Positions 15,799 through 25,407 of a DNA stretch of 64,000 nt are shown here, in pieces (the first letter of the stretch is position 1; each line of letters starts with the position of its first letter). The notes beneath the pieces were generated by a model, which saw only the letters and a program-made list of their open reading frames with translations, did not search any database and was not told the origin of the DNA. The stretch lies in NCBI GenBank assembly GCA_963757265.1, contig CAVWRA010000006.1, positions 806,001 to 870,000 of the forward strand, written 5' to 3'. This DNA comes from CAIVVT01 sp963757265. GTDB lineage: Bacteria; Acidobacteriota; Terriglobia; Bryobacterales; Bryobacteraceae. The position numbers were made by a program, and so were the translations under genes.

Positions 15799-16321
15799 AT
15801 GGATTCGCCGCGTAGCGTCAACTACATTCTCGCCGGGATCGTGGTCCTGGCCGCCGGCCTGTTCTGGGTGGTCTCGGACGCATTTACCGAGCGCGTCGTC
15901 GAAAAAGGCCAGCAGGCGCCCGATTTCACCATCGTGACCGACAGCGGCCGCACCATCAGCCCGCGGAATTTCGGCGGCAAGCTGCTGGTGCTGAACTTCT
16001 GGGCCACCTGGTGCCCGCCCTGCGTGGCCGAAACGCCGTCCCTCAACGAGATGGCCAGACAGTTGAAATCGCAAGGCGTGGTGGTCGTCGGCGTGAGCGT
16101 CAACAAGAACGCGAACTCGTACCGTGCCTTCAACCAGCGCATGCGCATTGGTTTTGAAACCATGCGCGACCCGGAGGCCCGCATCAGCTCCAGCTTCGGC
16201 ACCTTCAAGTTCCCCGAAACCTACATCATCACGCCCGACGGGCGGGTCGTCGAACAAGATCATCTCGGACCAGGATTGGATGAGCCCGGAGGCTTTGGAC
16301 GCGCTGCGCTCGCATCTGTAG
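15799..16321 (+). CDS. Membrane-anchored TlpA/ResA-like thiol-disulfide oxidoreductase, frameshifted near its 3' end
   Basis: An N-terminal membrane helix (residues 9-26) is followed by a thioredoxin fold with redox pair Cys72-Cys75 in FWATWCPPCVAE and the FPETYIITPDGRVV cis-Pro region. After GRVVE the frame runs into unrelated sequence to 16548, overlapping the opposite gene. The next frame gives KIISDQDWMSPEALDALRSHL and stops at 16321, the natural family ending. One surplus base near 16255 explains this. The same frame without repair would read 15799-16548. A TACAAT -10-like box lies at 15779-15784. Function: reduces or isomerises disulfides outside the membrane, for example in cytochrome c maturation. 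Confidence 0.85.
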
Positions 16322-16367
16322 CCACACCAACTCTGCGGCATCCGTCAACCAGCAGCAGAAACGCGAT

Positions 16368-17486
16368 TCAAAGCTTCGGCTTCGGCGGCGCCTCTCGCGC
16401 GCCCTCGTCCGACCGCAGCGCCTTGATCACGAGCTCCACCTGCTCCTCGAACTTCGCGTTGTTCGTCTCCCAGGCGGTGAAATCGGGCGCGAGCCGTGCC
16501 CGGACCTGCCGCGCTTTGCCACTCTTCCATTCGTCACTGAACAGGTAACCGTCGAGATTCAGAGGAACCAGGGCCAGGACCTTCTTCTCGCGTTCCTTCA
16601 TCAATCGCCGCTCTTTTTCAAAGGCAGTGTCGATCTCGTTATCCACCCACCAGCTCGTCAGTGATTGCTTGGAGCAGCACAGCAGCACCTTGTCCCAAAA
16701 CCGGATCCCACGATCCACCTGCTCGTAGATGTCGTCCCCCGGCAGCATCTGCTTCTCGTCCAGCCAGCAGCGGATTCCGCGGCCTTGGAGGGCATCGAAC
16801 AACCGCCTCGCGAATGCCTTGTCCTCGTGGCTGTAGCTGATGAAGCACGAGTAGAACTGAATCGCCTCATTCAGCAGGGATGGCAGGTACTCGATCAGCT
16901 TGTCAGGCAGCCCGCAACCCCGCAGGAACGGCAGCGGCAGCATCCCCGAGCGCCGAATCGTACTGTGATCCAAAGTGCACGGACCCTCGAAGATGCAACT
17001 CCCCAGCCCCTTCGCGCCGCTCAAGTTCGTGTCACCAAGAACCGTGTCAATCAGCCTAGCCGAGTCGAGATCAGCCCCGCTGAGGTCGGCCCCGATGAGG
17101 CGGGCCCCGTCGAGGTGGGCCCGTCGGAGGTCGGCGGTGCTGAGGTTGGCCCTCTTGAGGTTGGCCCCGATGAGGTTGGCCCCGCTGAGGTCGGCCGCGA
17201 TGAGGTCGGCCGCGATGAGGCCGGCCCCGCTGAGGTCGGCCCCGCTAAGGTGGGCCCGGCGGAGGTCGGCCCGGCGGAGCTGGGCCCCGCCGAGGTTGGT
17301 CCTGTGGAGGTCGGCTCCGCGGAGGTCGGCCCCGCGGAGGTCGGCCCTGCTGAGGTCGGCCTCGCTGAGGTCGGCCCTGCTGAGGTCGGCCTCGCTGAGG
17401 TCAGGTAGGATCCTGGGGTGTTCCTCCCGCCACTTGTTCCACTTCTTGACATCACGAACGAGTTCGACATGCTCTGGATTCGCCAT
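16368..17486 (-). CDS. Pentapeptide-repeat protein with C-terminal TIR domain
   Basis: A 372-residue protein. Residues 29-158 are about 26 A(D/N)L-xx pentapeptides forming a right-handed beta-helix; residues 211-350 form a TIR domain (FYSCFISYSHEDKAFARRLFDAL, then RCWLDEKQMLPGDDI). Glu284 in WWVDNEID fits the catalytic glutamate of NAD-cleaving TIR domains. Such pairs are signalling or cell-death effectors in many bacteria, some of them in anti-phage defence, with the repeat part acting as scaffold or sensor. No partner nuclease or cyclase is adjacent. The frameshifted upstream gene reads into it from the other strand. Confidence 0.88.
   Translation of the reverse strand: MANPEHVELVRDVKKWNKWREEHPRILPDLSEADLSRADLSEADLSRADLRGADLRGADLHRTNLGGAQLRRADLRRAHLSGADLSGAGLIAADLIAADLSGANLIGANLKRANLSTADLRRAHLDGARLIGADLSGADLDSARLIDTVLGDTNLSGAKGLGSCIFEGPCTLDHSTIRRSGMLPLPFLRGCGLPDKLIEYLPSLLNEAIQFYSCFISYSHEDKAFARRLFDALQGRGIRCWLDEKQMLPGDDIYEQVDRGIRFWDKVLLCCSKQSLTSWWVDNEIDTAFEKERRLMKEREKKVLALVPLNLDGYLFSDEWKSGKARQVRARLAPDFTAWETNNAKFEEQVELVIKALRSDEGAREAPPKPKL
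17055..17405. repeat. Tandem 15-base units encoding the pentapeptide helix
   Basis: More than 20 imperfect direct repeats, GAGGTCGGCC-like on the plus strand, with a period of 15 bases. They follow from the pentapeptide code and are not an array of any other kind. The tract is prone to slippage and assembly error. Confidence 0.85.
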
Positions 17487-17639
17487 GGCCTCGGGTCGAT
17501 TCTACGGGGTTTCAGGTCCGATGTCAGTGGTAATCCAGCAACAGGTGGATTGGCGGGCAGATTATGCGGCAAGAAACGATGATTTCGCGCTCGCCGGCAG
17601 GGATTTCTCTTGGGTGCCCTCCGAGCGCCTGGGGCGCAT

Positions 17640-18926
17640 TCACGCCCCCGCATCGCCTCCCGCCGCCTGCGTCAAATCCGGCGCCTGGATGGCGCGCACG
17701 GCGCGCTCCACCGGCGCGGGTTCGGGCATTTCGCGCGCGCCGGCGGCCTGCAGATCGCGGAATTTGCGGGTGGTCACGAGCACGCGCGTTTCCAGCGAGC
17801 CGATGGCGTCGTTGTAGACCCGGACGGCCCTGTCCAAAGCCTCGCCGACGCCGCTGAAATGGGCCGCCAGGCCCGCCACGCGGTCGTACAGTTCCTTGCC
17901 CAATTCGCTGATCTTCTGCGCGTTTTCCTCGATCGACTCCTGCCTCCAGCCGTAGGCCACGGCCTTGAGCAGCGCGATCAGCGTGGTCGGCGTTGTGATC
18001 AGGACCTTCTTTCCGATGGCGAACTCGAACAGTTCGGGGTCCTTCTCGAAGGCCGCGCCCAGGAACGGATCGCCGGGCACGAAGGCGACGACGAAGTCGG
18101 GCGTCTTGTCGAACTGCTCGAAGTACAGCTTGGAGCCGAGCCGCGTGATGTGGTCTTTCACCTGCCTCGCGTGATCCTGCAGGCAGGCCGCGCGCGCTGC
18201 CTCGTCGGGGGCATCGAGGGCGTCGAGGTAGGCCTTGAGGGAGACCTTGGCGTCCACCACCAGCACCCGCCCGCCGGGCAGGCGCACGATCAGATCGGGG
18301 CGCAGGCGCCCGCCCTCGGCGTCCACCGAGACCTGCTCGTCGAAATCGCAGTGCTCCGTCATGCCGGCCATCTCGACCACGCGCCGCAGCGTGATTTCGC
18401 CCCACCGGCCGCGTGTCTGCGGGGTGCGCAGCGCGCGCACCAGTTGGGCGGTTTCGGTCTGCAACTGGACCTGCGACTCGCCCAGGCTCTTTACCTGTTG
18501 CAGCAGTCCGGCGTAGGCTCCGGCCCGCTCCTTTTCCATTTCGCCGATGTGGCGGTCAACCTTGTCGAGGGACTCGCGGATGGGCTGGACCAGCGTCTCA
18601 ATGGCGGTCTTGTGCTGCGCCAGTTCGCCGCTGGCCTCCTTCTGCGTGGTCTCCAGCACCGCTTTCGCCAGGTCGAGGAAGCTGCGGTTGTTGGCGTTGA
18701 GCGCGTCGGCGGCCAGCGCCTTGAAGCCGTCGTTCAGGCGTTGCCGCGCCAGTTCGACTTCCTTCAGCTTCTCCTCCTGGGCGCGGTCCCGATCGGCCAA
18801 TTGCGCGCGCAGGGCCGCGGACTCGCGCTCGGCGGCGAGGGAGCCGGCCGAACCGAACAGCCAGCCGGCGAGCACTCCCAGGGCCAGGCCGGCCATTAAA
18901 CAGGCGACGTAAATCACGTATTGCAT
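17640..18926 (-). CDS. rmuC: DNA recombination protein RmuC homologue
   Basis: A 428-residue protein with an N-terminal membrane helix (YVIYVACLMAGLALGVLAGWLFG), a long coiled coil (about residues 30-155) and the RmuC nuclease-like domain: TRGRWGEITLRRVVEMAGM, RPDLIVRLPGGRVLVVDAKVSLKAYL, and VAFVPGDPFLGAAF. The Asp-x-Lys of VVDAK matches a PD-(D/E)xK core. RmuC limits inversions and processes branched DNA. It is a single gene with a normal length and an ATG start. Confidence 0.92.
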   Translation of the reverse strand: MQYVIYVACLMAGLALGVLAGWLFGSAGSLAAERESAALRAQLADRDRAQEEKLKEVELARQRLNDGFKALAADALNANNRSFLDLAKAVLETTQKEASGELAQHKTAIETLVQPIRESLDKVDRHIGEMEKERAGAYAGLLQQVKSLGESQVQLQTETAQLVRALRTPQTRGRWGEITLRRVVEMAGMTEHCDFDEQVSVDAEGGRLRPDLIVRLPGGRVLVVDAKVSLKAYLDALDAPDEAARAACLQDHARQVKDHITRLGSKLYFEQFDKTPDFVVAFVPGDPFLGAAFEKDPELFEFAIGKKVLITTPTTLIALLKAVAYGWRQESIEENAQKISELGKELYDRVAGLAAHFSGVGEALDRAVRVYNDAIGSLETRVLVTTRKFRDLQAAGAREMPEPAPVERAVRAIQAPDLTQAAGGDAGA

Positions 18927-19221
18927 TGCGTCTCCAGAATAATCGGTATGCCGGGAAGAGGGAAGGAATACTCTCTTGCCGACGGAGCTACGAACACCGG
19001 GACCTGGTTCGGCCCCATACTCCCGTCGTTCGCGACGCGAAGCGCGCCGGCCTCTCTCCGCCGAGGCGCGCCGCCGGCCGGACCGGGATCGAGAGCGCTT
19101 TCAGCCGACAACTAAAAACTGACAGGTCACAGATGCGGGACTGTAGAAATCGACGGTCCTGCCCCGGGTCGAGCACAGACGCACGCGCCCGAAGCCGGCG
19201 CAATCGGCCGCGAGCGCCCAT

Positions 19222-19415
19222 GATTCGGCGACTGCGGGCAGGCCGCGAGGGCCATGGCCAGGTCGGCCCGGTCGTAGTTCTGATCGGCCAGCTTGCCGGT
19301 GTGGAAGCCGACGGCGTGAAGGTCGAGCCCAGCGTGTGCATCCTGGTCAGCGGCATAAGATGCGCCGTGTCTCCGAAGTCTTAGGCGTAGCGGCCCTGGG
19401 TGAGGGACGGCCAGG
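19222..19415 (-). pseudogene. Decayed internal-deletion copy of trpB2
   Basis: Bases 19222-19291 match the 3' end of the intact trpB2 gene (20808-20890) at roughly 90%, and 19285-19415 match 21169-21290, with about 280 bases of the gene missing between. In the intact gene GCCGGCGTGG occurs at both points that are joined here, so the deletion probably arose between these short direct repeats. A one-base deletion and several substitutions have since closed the frame. It lies 5' of the glycosyltransferase gene, in the same orientation as the intact copy. The remaining 18927-19221 shows no gene. Confidence 0.8.
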
Positions 19416-19455
19416 TGGCCGGGTGTATCCTGAATAGATTCCGGAACCCGGACTG

Positions 19456-20752
19456 GTGGAAAATCGTCTCGACCTCATGTGGAACAGGCTGCGGGCCTTT
19501 GGACTGCGCTGGTTTTCCTGCTGGCTGCTCGCGCTTGGTTTTCTGGCCCGCTTCGTGTGTGTGCTGGTTCTCCACAATCCGCACGCGCTGCCTAAGCCTC
19601 TCGCGATCAGGGACGCAATCGAGTACAACGCCCTGGCGTTGAATCTTGTGAAGTTCGGGGAATACTCGATTCGGATCGGACATCCTTCCTCGTTTCGCGC
19701 CCCTGGATTTCCACTGTGGGTGGCGGCTCTGTATTCCATCTCCTACGATAATCGCTTCCTGGTTTACGCCGGCCAGTGCCTGCTGGGAGCGTTGGGGTGC
19801 CTGTTGGCGTATCTGCTGGCTAGAGAGCTGCTGCCGGAAGTGGACGCGCGACGCAGTGGCCTTCTGGCTGTCGTGTACATGCCCGCCATCTTTTTGTGCA
19901 CGCTTTTCTTTTCGGATACGCTCTACGCCGATTGCGTTGGCCTCGGGATGCTGCTGTTCGTGCGTTATCTCCGGACGAAGCGCAGTGCGTGCCTTGTGAT
20001 TGCCGGCCTGGCGTTGGGGTATGGGGCGCTGACCCGGCCAGCCGGAATTCTCGTGCTGCCGGCGCTGCTTGCGATACTCATTGCCGCCATGATTCGGGAG
20101 CGCCGCTTCCGTTGGCTGCCCTGCCTCGCGCTGACGCTCTCCTGCTGCGCTGTCGTCGCTCCCTGGACCTGGCGGAACTACGTTGTGCACCACCAGTTCG
20201 TGCTCATTGCCACCAACGGAGGCTGGACTTTCTACGGCAGCAACAATAACATCGTGCTGCATAACAGGAGATTTCTGGGCCGATTTGCTCCCCCCTACCT
20301 CCTGCAACAGCGCGCGGTGGTCAACGCCATGCCGGAGGTGAGCCTCGACCGCCTGGAATGGCGGCTTGGCATAGCGTGGGTCCGTGCGCATTGGGCTTCC
20401 ATGCCACTGCGTGGAGACGTGCAAATTCCTCCGGCTATGGTTGCCGTCCGTACCGAGAACCCGTCAGTTTGGCTCAGGCGGCAGCAAATTCGCCTTAATC
20501 AGGGCAGTTGGTTATCTCCCATTTCTGGTTCTTTTCCTGCTCGGCTTCCGCCGCTGCGCGTTCGATCGCAGTTGCTGGACCTGGCCCTGGTTCTCATTGC
20601 ACGTTACCGTCCTGGCCCTGATTGCCACCGCGCTGGTTTTCAACGGCGATCCGCGCTATCGGGACGGCCAGTACACGACCTTGATGCCCTACGCCGCCCT
20701 CGCTCTAATGAAAAAGCCTGTGACCGGCAAACCTGCCGACGAGCGATCCTAG
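19456..20752 (+). CDS. Membrane glycosyltransferase (ArnT/PMT-like GT-C fold), frameshifted
   Basis: A multi-helix protein resembling dolichyl-phosphate-mannose/ArnT-type enzymes that use a polyprenyl-phosphate sugar. The first loop has the acidic DAIEYNALALNL motif and SFRAPGFPLWVAALY; about ten helices follow. After WASMPLR (near 20412) the true continuation moves one frame on: VETCKFLRLWLP, GYLPFLVLFLLGFRR and FNGDPRYRDGQYTTLMPYAALAL, stopping at 20752. Unshifted translation becomes Arg/Pro-rich and runs to 20793. One extra base explains it. The start is GTG 19456; ATG 19477 is possible. It is flanked by direct copies of trpB2 sequence. Confidence 0.78.
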
Positions 20753-20807
20753 CCCGGATGGCATGGACGCGGAACGGGTTCACCAACCCCTGATTGGATC
20801 AGGCCGA

Positions 20808-22172
20808 TCAGTCGGCGACCGCGGGCAGGCCGGCGAGGGCCATGGCCAGGTCGGCCTCGTCGTAGTTCTGATCCACCAGCTTGCCGGCGTGGTAGTCGGT
20901 GTAGGCCTGCATGTCGAAGTGGCCGTGGCCGGAGAGGTTGAACAGGATCACGCGGCTCGATCCTTCCTGTTTGCAGAGCAGCGCCTCGTCGATGGCGCAG
21001 CGCACCGCGTGGTTGGCCTCGGGAGCCGGGATGATGCCCTCGGCTCGCGCGAACTGCACGCCGGCTTCGAAGCACGTGGTCTGGTGGTAGGCGCGGGCCT
21101 CGATCAGGTCGAGCCGCTTCAGGTGGCTGATCAACGGCGCCATGCCGTGATAGCGCAGGCCGCCGGCGTGGAAGCCGGGCGGCGTGAAGGTCGAGCCCAG
21201 CGTATGCATCTTGGTCAGCGGCGTAAGATGCGCGGTGTCGCCGAAATCGTAGGCGTAGGTGCCTTTGGTCAGCGAGGGGCAGGCGGCGGGCTCGACCGCG
21301 ATGAAGCGCCGTTTCCGGCCGCCGCGCAGTTGCGCGCCCAGGAAGGGCAGCGCGATGCCGCCGAAATTGGAGCCGCCGCCGGTACAGCCGATGATGATGT
21401 CGGGGTCTTCGCCGGCCATTTCAAACTGCAGCATGGCTTCCTGGCCGATCACGGTCTGGTGCAGCAGGACGTGGTTCAGCACGGAGCCCAGTGAGTACTT
21501 GGTGTCGTCGCGCTGGGCGGCCATCTCGACGGCTTCGGAGATGGCGATGCCGAGGCTGCCGGGATGGTCGGCGCGGCGTGCCAGAATGGCGCGGCCGGAG
21601 GCGGTCTCGGTGGACGGCGAGGCCACGCAGCGCGCGCCGTAGGCCTGCATCAGGGCGCGGCGGTAGGGCTTCTGATCGTAAGAGCAGCGCACCATGTAGA
21701 CGTCGACCTCGATGCCGAACAGCGCGCCGGCAAAAGCCAGCGCGGAGCCCCACTGGCCGGCGCCGGTCTCCGTGGTGATGCGGCGGATGCCGGCCTCGCG
21801 GTTGTAGAACGCCTGCGGCACCGACGTGTTGGTCTTATGGCTGCCGGCCGGGCTGACGCCTTCGTATTTGTAGTAAATGTGCGCCGGGGTGTCGAGGACG
21901 CGCTCCAGACGGCGAGCGCGATGCAGCGGCGAAGGCCGCCACTGGCGGTAGACCTCGCGCACCGGCTCGGGAATCTCGATCTGGCGTTCCGTCGAGACCT
22001 CCTGCAGGATCAGCGACATGGGGAACAGCGGCGCCAGGTCGCCCGGGCCGATGGGCTGGTGCGTGCCGGGGTGCAGCACCGGCGGCAGCGGGACCGGCAG
22101 ATCGGCGGCGATGTTGTACCAGGCCTTCGGAATGCGGTCCTCGGTAAGGGTGTATTTTATGGTTTCGTTCAT
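20808..22172 (-). CDS. trpB: Tryptophan synthase beta-like protein, TrpB2 type
   Basis: A PLP enzyme converting indole and serine (or O-phosphoserine) to tryptophan. The 454-residue length, the early block IPKAWYNIAADLP and the glycine loop FNLSGHGHFD are marks of the TrpB2 group rather than TrpB1. The PLP lysine is Lys113 in PAGSHKTNT, and the phosphate loop is GCTGGGSNFGG. No trpA or other trp genes are adjacent, usual for TrpB2, which does not need a classical TrpA partner. The gene looks intact. A partial degraded copy lies 1.4 kb downstream. Confidence 0.94.
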   Translation of the reverse strand: MNETIKYTLTEDRIPKAWYNIAADLPVPLPPVLHPGTHQPIGPGDLAPLFPMSLILQEVSTERQIEIPEPVREVYRQWRPSPLHRARRLERVLDTPAHIYYKYEGVSPAGSHKTNTSVPQAFYNREAGIRRITTETGAGQWGSALAFAGALFGIEVDVYMVRCSYDQKPYRRALMQAYGARCVASPSTETASGRAILARRADHPGSLGIAISEAVEMAAQRDDTKYSLGSVLNHVLLHQTVIGQEAMLQFEMAGEDPDIIIGCTGGGSNFGGIALPFLGAQLRGGRKRRFIAVEPAACPSLTKGTYAYDFGDTAHLTPLTKMHTLGSTFTPPGFHAGGLRYHGMAPLISHLKRLDLIEARAYHQTTCFEAGVQFARAEGIIPAPEANHAVRCAIDEALLCKQEGSSRVILFNLSGHGHFDMQAYTDYHAGKLVDQNYDEADLAMALAGLPAVAD

Positions 22173-22277
22173 AAGAGTGAATAAATAATACCTGAGTGTA
22201 TCATTAGCGGCAGGATTTTTGCGCCGCCGCGCGACGGCTTGTCGAACGGTCCACCAACCGGCCCGCGAGCCGAGAGG

Positions 22278-23201
22278 TCAGCGCGCCGGGACCGAGACGG
22301 TGATGTTGCGGAACTTCAACCCCCCGGTGTGGTCGCCCTGGAGGTAGAACGGGCCGGGCTGACCCTCGTTGGCATCCAGCGCGCCGCCGGTGATGCCTTC
22401 GATCTCCTTATGGTCAATCACCGTGATGCCGTTGTGGATCTCGGTGACGATGCGGCCGACCAGCGTGACGTCGAAGGTCTCCCACTTCCCCGGCGCGCGC
22501 GGCAGTTCCGGCAGGGGCGCGATGCGCCCGTAGATCGAACCGATGCGGCGCTCGACCGGATTGCTGGTGAGCGGCTCGTATTCGATCTGGACTTCGTAGC
22601 GGCCGCGCAGGTAGAAGCCGCTGTTGCCGTCGTCGGGGCAGTTGACCTCATAATGCGCCTTGAAATCGTCGAAAGTGCGGATCGTTTTCAGATTTGCGCC
22701 GCTGGCGGTGTTGACCAGCAGACCGTCCTGTACGGTCCAGTGGCTGCGGGCCGTATCGCCGATCGGTTCCCAGCCGTCGAGGTTGCGGCCGTTGAAGAGC
22801 GATTCAGGCTTGGCCCAGGCCTTGGGGGCGGCGCGCTTGAGGTCGGGCGCGCGCAGGCCGGTCAGCTGCAGCGTGTCGGCGTTGCGCTTCTGAACGCCCG
22901 TGAGTTTTCCGCCCACGGCGTCCAATTGCCAGCTCTGGGTGGGGGAGAAAGTGATGCTCAGATGCGTCCCATCGAGTTTGAAGTTCTTGACTTCGTAAAC
23001 GTTCCCTCCGGTCGGCTGGAACCACACCGCGAGCTGGCCATCGTGCTCGGAGATGCCCAGCCAGGCGGCGCGCGTGCCGCCGGGGGTGGTGAGGTTGAAG
23101 TCCCATCTTCCGACGAACGGATTGGCGGCCCGGTTGGGCTGAGCGAAAGCCGGCGCCAGGAGCGCGGCAGCGGCGAGCAGGCGAATCATGATCGTGTGCA
23201 T
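22278..23201 (-). CDS. Secreted DUF1080 (3-keto-disaccharide hydrolase-like) protein
   Basis: A 307-residue exported protein: signal peptide (LLAAAALLAPAFAQ), an N-terminal beta domain (residues 28-110) and a C-terminal concanavalin-like DUF1080 domain starting at SLFNGRNLDGWEP. The block NSGFYLRGRYEVQIEYEP and the closing GPFYLQGDHTGGLKFRNI are typical. Members hydrolyse 3-keto-glucosides or bind glycans. Met at 23189 is an alternative start. It lies 88 bases from the FAD oxidoreductase gene upstream on the same strand, and both may serve extracellular carbohydrate use. Confidence 0.85.
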   Translation of the reverse strand: MHTIMIRLLAAAALLAPAFAQPNRAANPFVGRWDFNLTTPGGTRAAWLGISEHDGQLAVWFQPTGGNVYEVKNFKLDGTHLSITFSPTQSWQLDAVGGKLTGVQKRNADTLQLTGLRAPDLKRAAPKAWAKPESLFNGRNLDGWEPIGDTARSHWTVQDGLLVNTASGANLKTIRTFDDFKAHYEVNCPDDGNSGFYLRGRYEVQIEYEPLTSNPVERRIGSIYGRIAPLPELPRAPGKWETFDVTLVGRIVTEIHNGITVIDHKEIEGITGGALDANEGQPGPFYLQGDHTGGLKFRNITVSVPAR

Positions 23202-23289
23202 GGGTGCAGTCTAATACAATCGCCCGCGCGGGGGCATCGTCGGGAGTATTGTCAGGGGCACGTGCGCGAATGCCCGACAGCCTGCAGAT

Positions 23290-25107
23290 TCAATTCTTCT
23301 TCCTCACACGCTGGCCTACACCCTGGCTCATCAACCGTTTCAATTCATCCAGGTGGTCCTGATAAACGCCGCGCGGGGACGTACCGTATTCTCGGGCGAT
23401 CGCGGCGGCCATTCCGACGACCTCGCCCATCATGCCGGTGGTGCGCATCACACGGACAGCTCCCAGCGCCACGTGCGTCACGCTGATGTCGCGACCGGCC
23501 ATGAAAAGGTCGTCGATGTTGCGCGAATAGAGACAACGATACGGAATCGCGTACGGCGACTTTTCCCCGAAGTGGGCCACGGAGCGAAACTCCTCACCCG
23601 GGAAGGCCCGCGAGTTATCGGTCTGGGGCTCATGCAGGTCAATCGACCAGGTGGCGGTCACGGCGGCATCCGGGAAAGCGCGGTTTTCCTGAATATCCTG
23701 CTGCTGCAGAATCACGTCGCCGAGCAGACGGCGCGATTCGCGTTTCCCCGCGATGTAGGCCACCCATTCGAGCCGCAAATTGGCGAAGGCGGCCTTGTCC
23801 CGGCCGCGATTCTTCTGAAACGACCAATTTCCGTAGACCGCGCGCAGGCCATGATCGCGAATGGTCTCGAAGTCCTCGATCTGGTCGCGTCTCTGCCCGG
23901 TCTCCCAATCCCAATCGCCGCGCGTGCCTTTCTGCGCGGTCCGATCGTTGAACTGCACGGCCCATGGAGTTTCGGGAAACGCGGCGGGCTGGCCGGAGTC
24001 CGAAGAGTACCACATGATGGAGGCGCCGTTCACTAGCCGGTCGAGGATCTCGGGGGCCAGCGATTCATGCGTCTCGCTACGGCTCTCGCGCCCATAGCGA
24101 TAATCGGCGCCGGCCAGGAAGCCAATCGAACCATCTCCCGTGCAGTCTGCGAATAACCACGCCTGGAAACGAAGGTCCGCGCCGTTCAGCACATTGCGGG
24201 CGATGACGGCCGTGATGCGATCGCCGGTCTTTTCCACGCCGATGGCGTGGTTGTTCAAGAAGAGTTCGATGTTCTTCTCCGCCCTGACCAGAGCCAGCTT
24301 CTTCTCGTCGTCGTAAGCCGCGGCGGGTTGTGCATTCCCCTTCCGGCCCGAATCCAGTTCGGCCACAATCCCACCCAGAGCAGGATAAGGCTGCTGGTAG
24401 ATGTCGCCGCCGAGGGCGACGCGGACCTCCGAGCTGTTATTCCCACCCAACTGCGGGCGATCCTGGATGAGCGCCACCTTGAGCCCGAGTCGCGCAGCGG
24501 AAACTGCCGCGGTGGTCCCGGCCATGCCCCCGCCCACCACGACGAGATCGAATGCGCCGGCGTCTCGTGGCGTTTCGGGAAGCTGTAAAGCGCGACGACG
24601 GAACTGGGCCAGGGCCGGACCGGTATCGGGTGGGCGCAAAGCCGGATCGGAGCTCAGCACAATGGCGTCACAGCGGCCGTCAAAGCCCGTCAGATCGTGA
24701 AGCGTCAGAGTGAGGGTGCCGGGCGCAAGCTGTACCGTCCCACCGTCCTGCCAGTGCCAGTTCGCGCCTTCCGTTCCAAATACTACTGGCAGCGCTTTCC
24801 CATTTACCAGCAGTTGAAAGCGGCCCGGAGTGCCCGGCACGTTCCAGCGCGCAACCCAATCGCGCGTACGGACCCAGACGCGATACGTCCCGGACCACGG
24901 CACTCGGGCCTCTGTCCGGGCATCATCGACCGGTGTGCCCATGCCGTGAGCCAACAGAAAAGGCGAGCCCATCTGATCCATGAACTGCTGGTCCACAACC
25001 CATCCACCGAGATCGCGAAAGTTCTCAGCCTCGACGAAGACCGTGGCCGGAGGCGCCGCCGCGCAGGCTGCCATGGCCAGCGCAAACGGGAGCCAGAAGT
25101 GTTTCAT
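23290..25107 (-). CDS. Secreted FAD-dependent oxidoreductase
   Basis: A 605-residue exported protein. A signal peptide (residues 1-19) is followed by a carbohydrate-binding-like beta region to about residue 165. Then comes the dinucleotide-binding motif VVVGGGMAGTTAAVSAARLGLKVALIQ and the FAD-dependent oxidoreductase fold, with ADCTGDGSIGFLAGADYR and DLFMAGRDISVTHVALGAVRVMRTTG closing the FAD site. The family is found in polysaccharide-using soil bacteria. The start at 25107 is supported by a GGGAGAA site; the open frame continues upstream without similarity. It is divergent from the RND efflux operon. Confidence 0.85.
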   Translation of the reverse strand: MKHFWLPFALAMAACAAAPPATVFVEAENFRDLGGWVVDQQFMDQMGSPFLLAHGMGTPVDDARTEARVPWSGTYRVWVRTRDWVARWNVPGTPGRFQLLVNGKALPVVFGTEGANWHWQDGGTVQLAPGTLTLTLHDLTGFDGRCDAIVLSSDPALRPPDTGPALAQFRRRALQLPETPRDAGAFDLVVVGGGMAGTTAAVSAARLGLKVALIQDRPQLGGNNSSEVRVALGGDIYQQPYPALGGIVAELDSGRKGNAQPAAAYDDEKKLALVRAEKNIELFLNNHAIGVEKTGDRITAVIARNVLNGADLRFQAWLFADCTGDGSIGFLAGADYRYGRESRSETHESLAPEILDRLVNGASIMWYSSDSGQPAAFPETPWAVQFNDRTAQKGTRGDWDWETGQRRDQIEDFETIRDHGLRAVYGNWSFQKNRGRDKAAFANLRLEWVAYIAGKRESRRLLGDVILQQQDIQENRAFPDAAVTATWSIDLHEPQTDNSRAFPGEEFRSVAHFGEKSPYAIPYRCLYSRNIDDLFMAGRDISVTHVALGAVRVMRTTGMMGEVVGMAAAIAREYGTSPRGVYQDHLDELKRLMSQGVGQRVRKKN

Positions 25108-25407
25108 TGCGTTTTCTCCCAACCCGTCCTTCGTGCCGGAATTCCCAGGGCGGAGTCCCGGCTCCCGCTCAGCATACATCCAGATGCCTCCAGCCATTCC
25201 CCTATGGTCTTTCACGCAGCAGCAGGAAACCTGCCGAAGGCGCGGGTTCGAATTGATAGAATGACCAGTCTGTCCGCGGCGGGATCGGAGGTTCCAGTGG
25301 AACGGCACGAATCGGCCGGTGGAAGCAGTGTCAACATGCCTATGCAACCAATCGATCTATGCACCGGGCCGGGACGGCGTGGCGGGCTCGGGTTGTCCGT
25401 TCGCCGA

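Noticed and set aside
17055..17405. Regular 15-base repeats resembling a repeat array or CRISPR-like structure
   Set aside because: The period is exactly five codons, there are no spacers, and translation gives A(D/N)L pentapeptides of an intact gene.
25225..25275. A GGTTCGAATT sequence suggesting a tRNA T-arm
   Set aside because: No acceptor stem, D-arm or anticodon arm can be paired around it.
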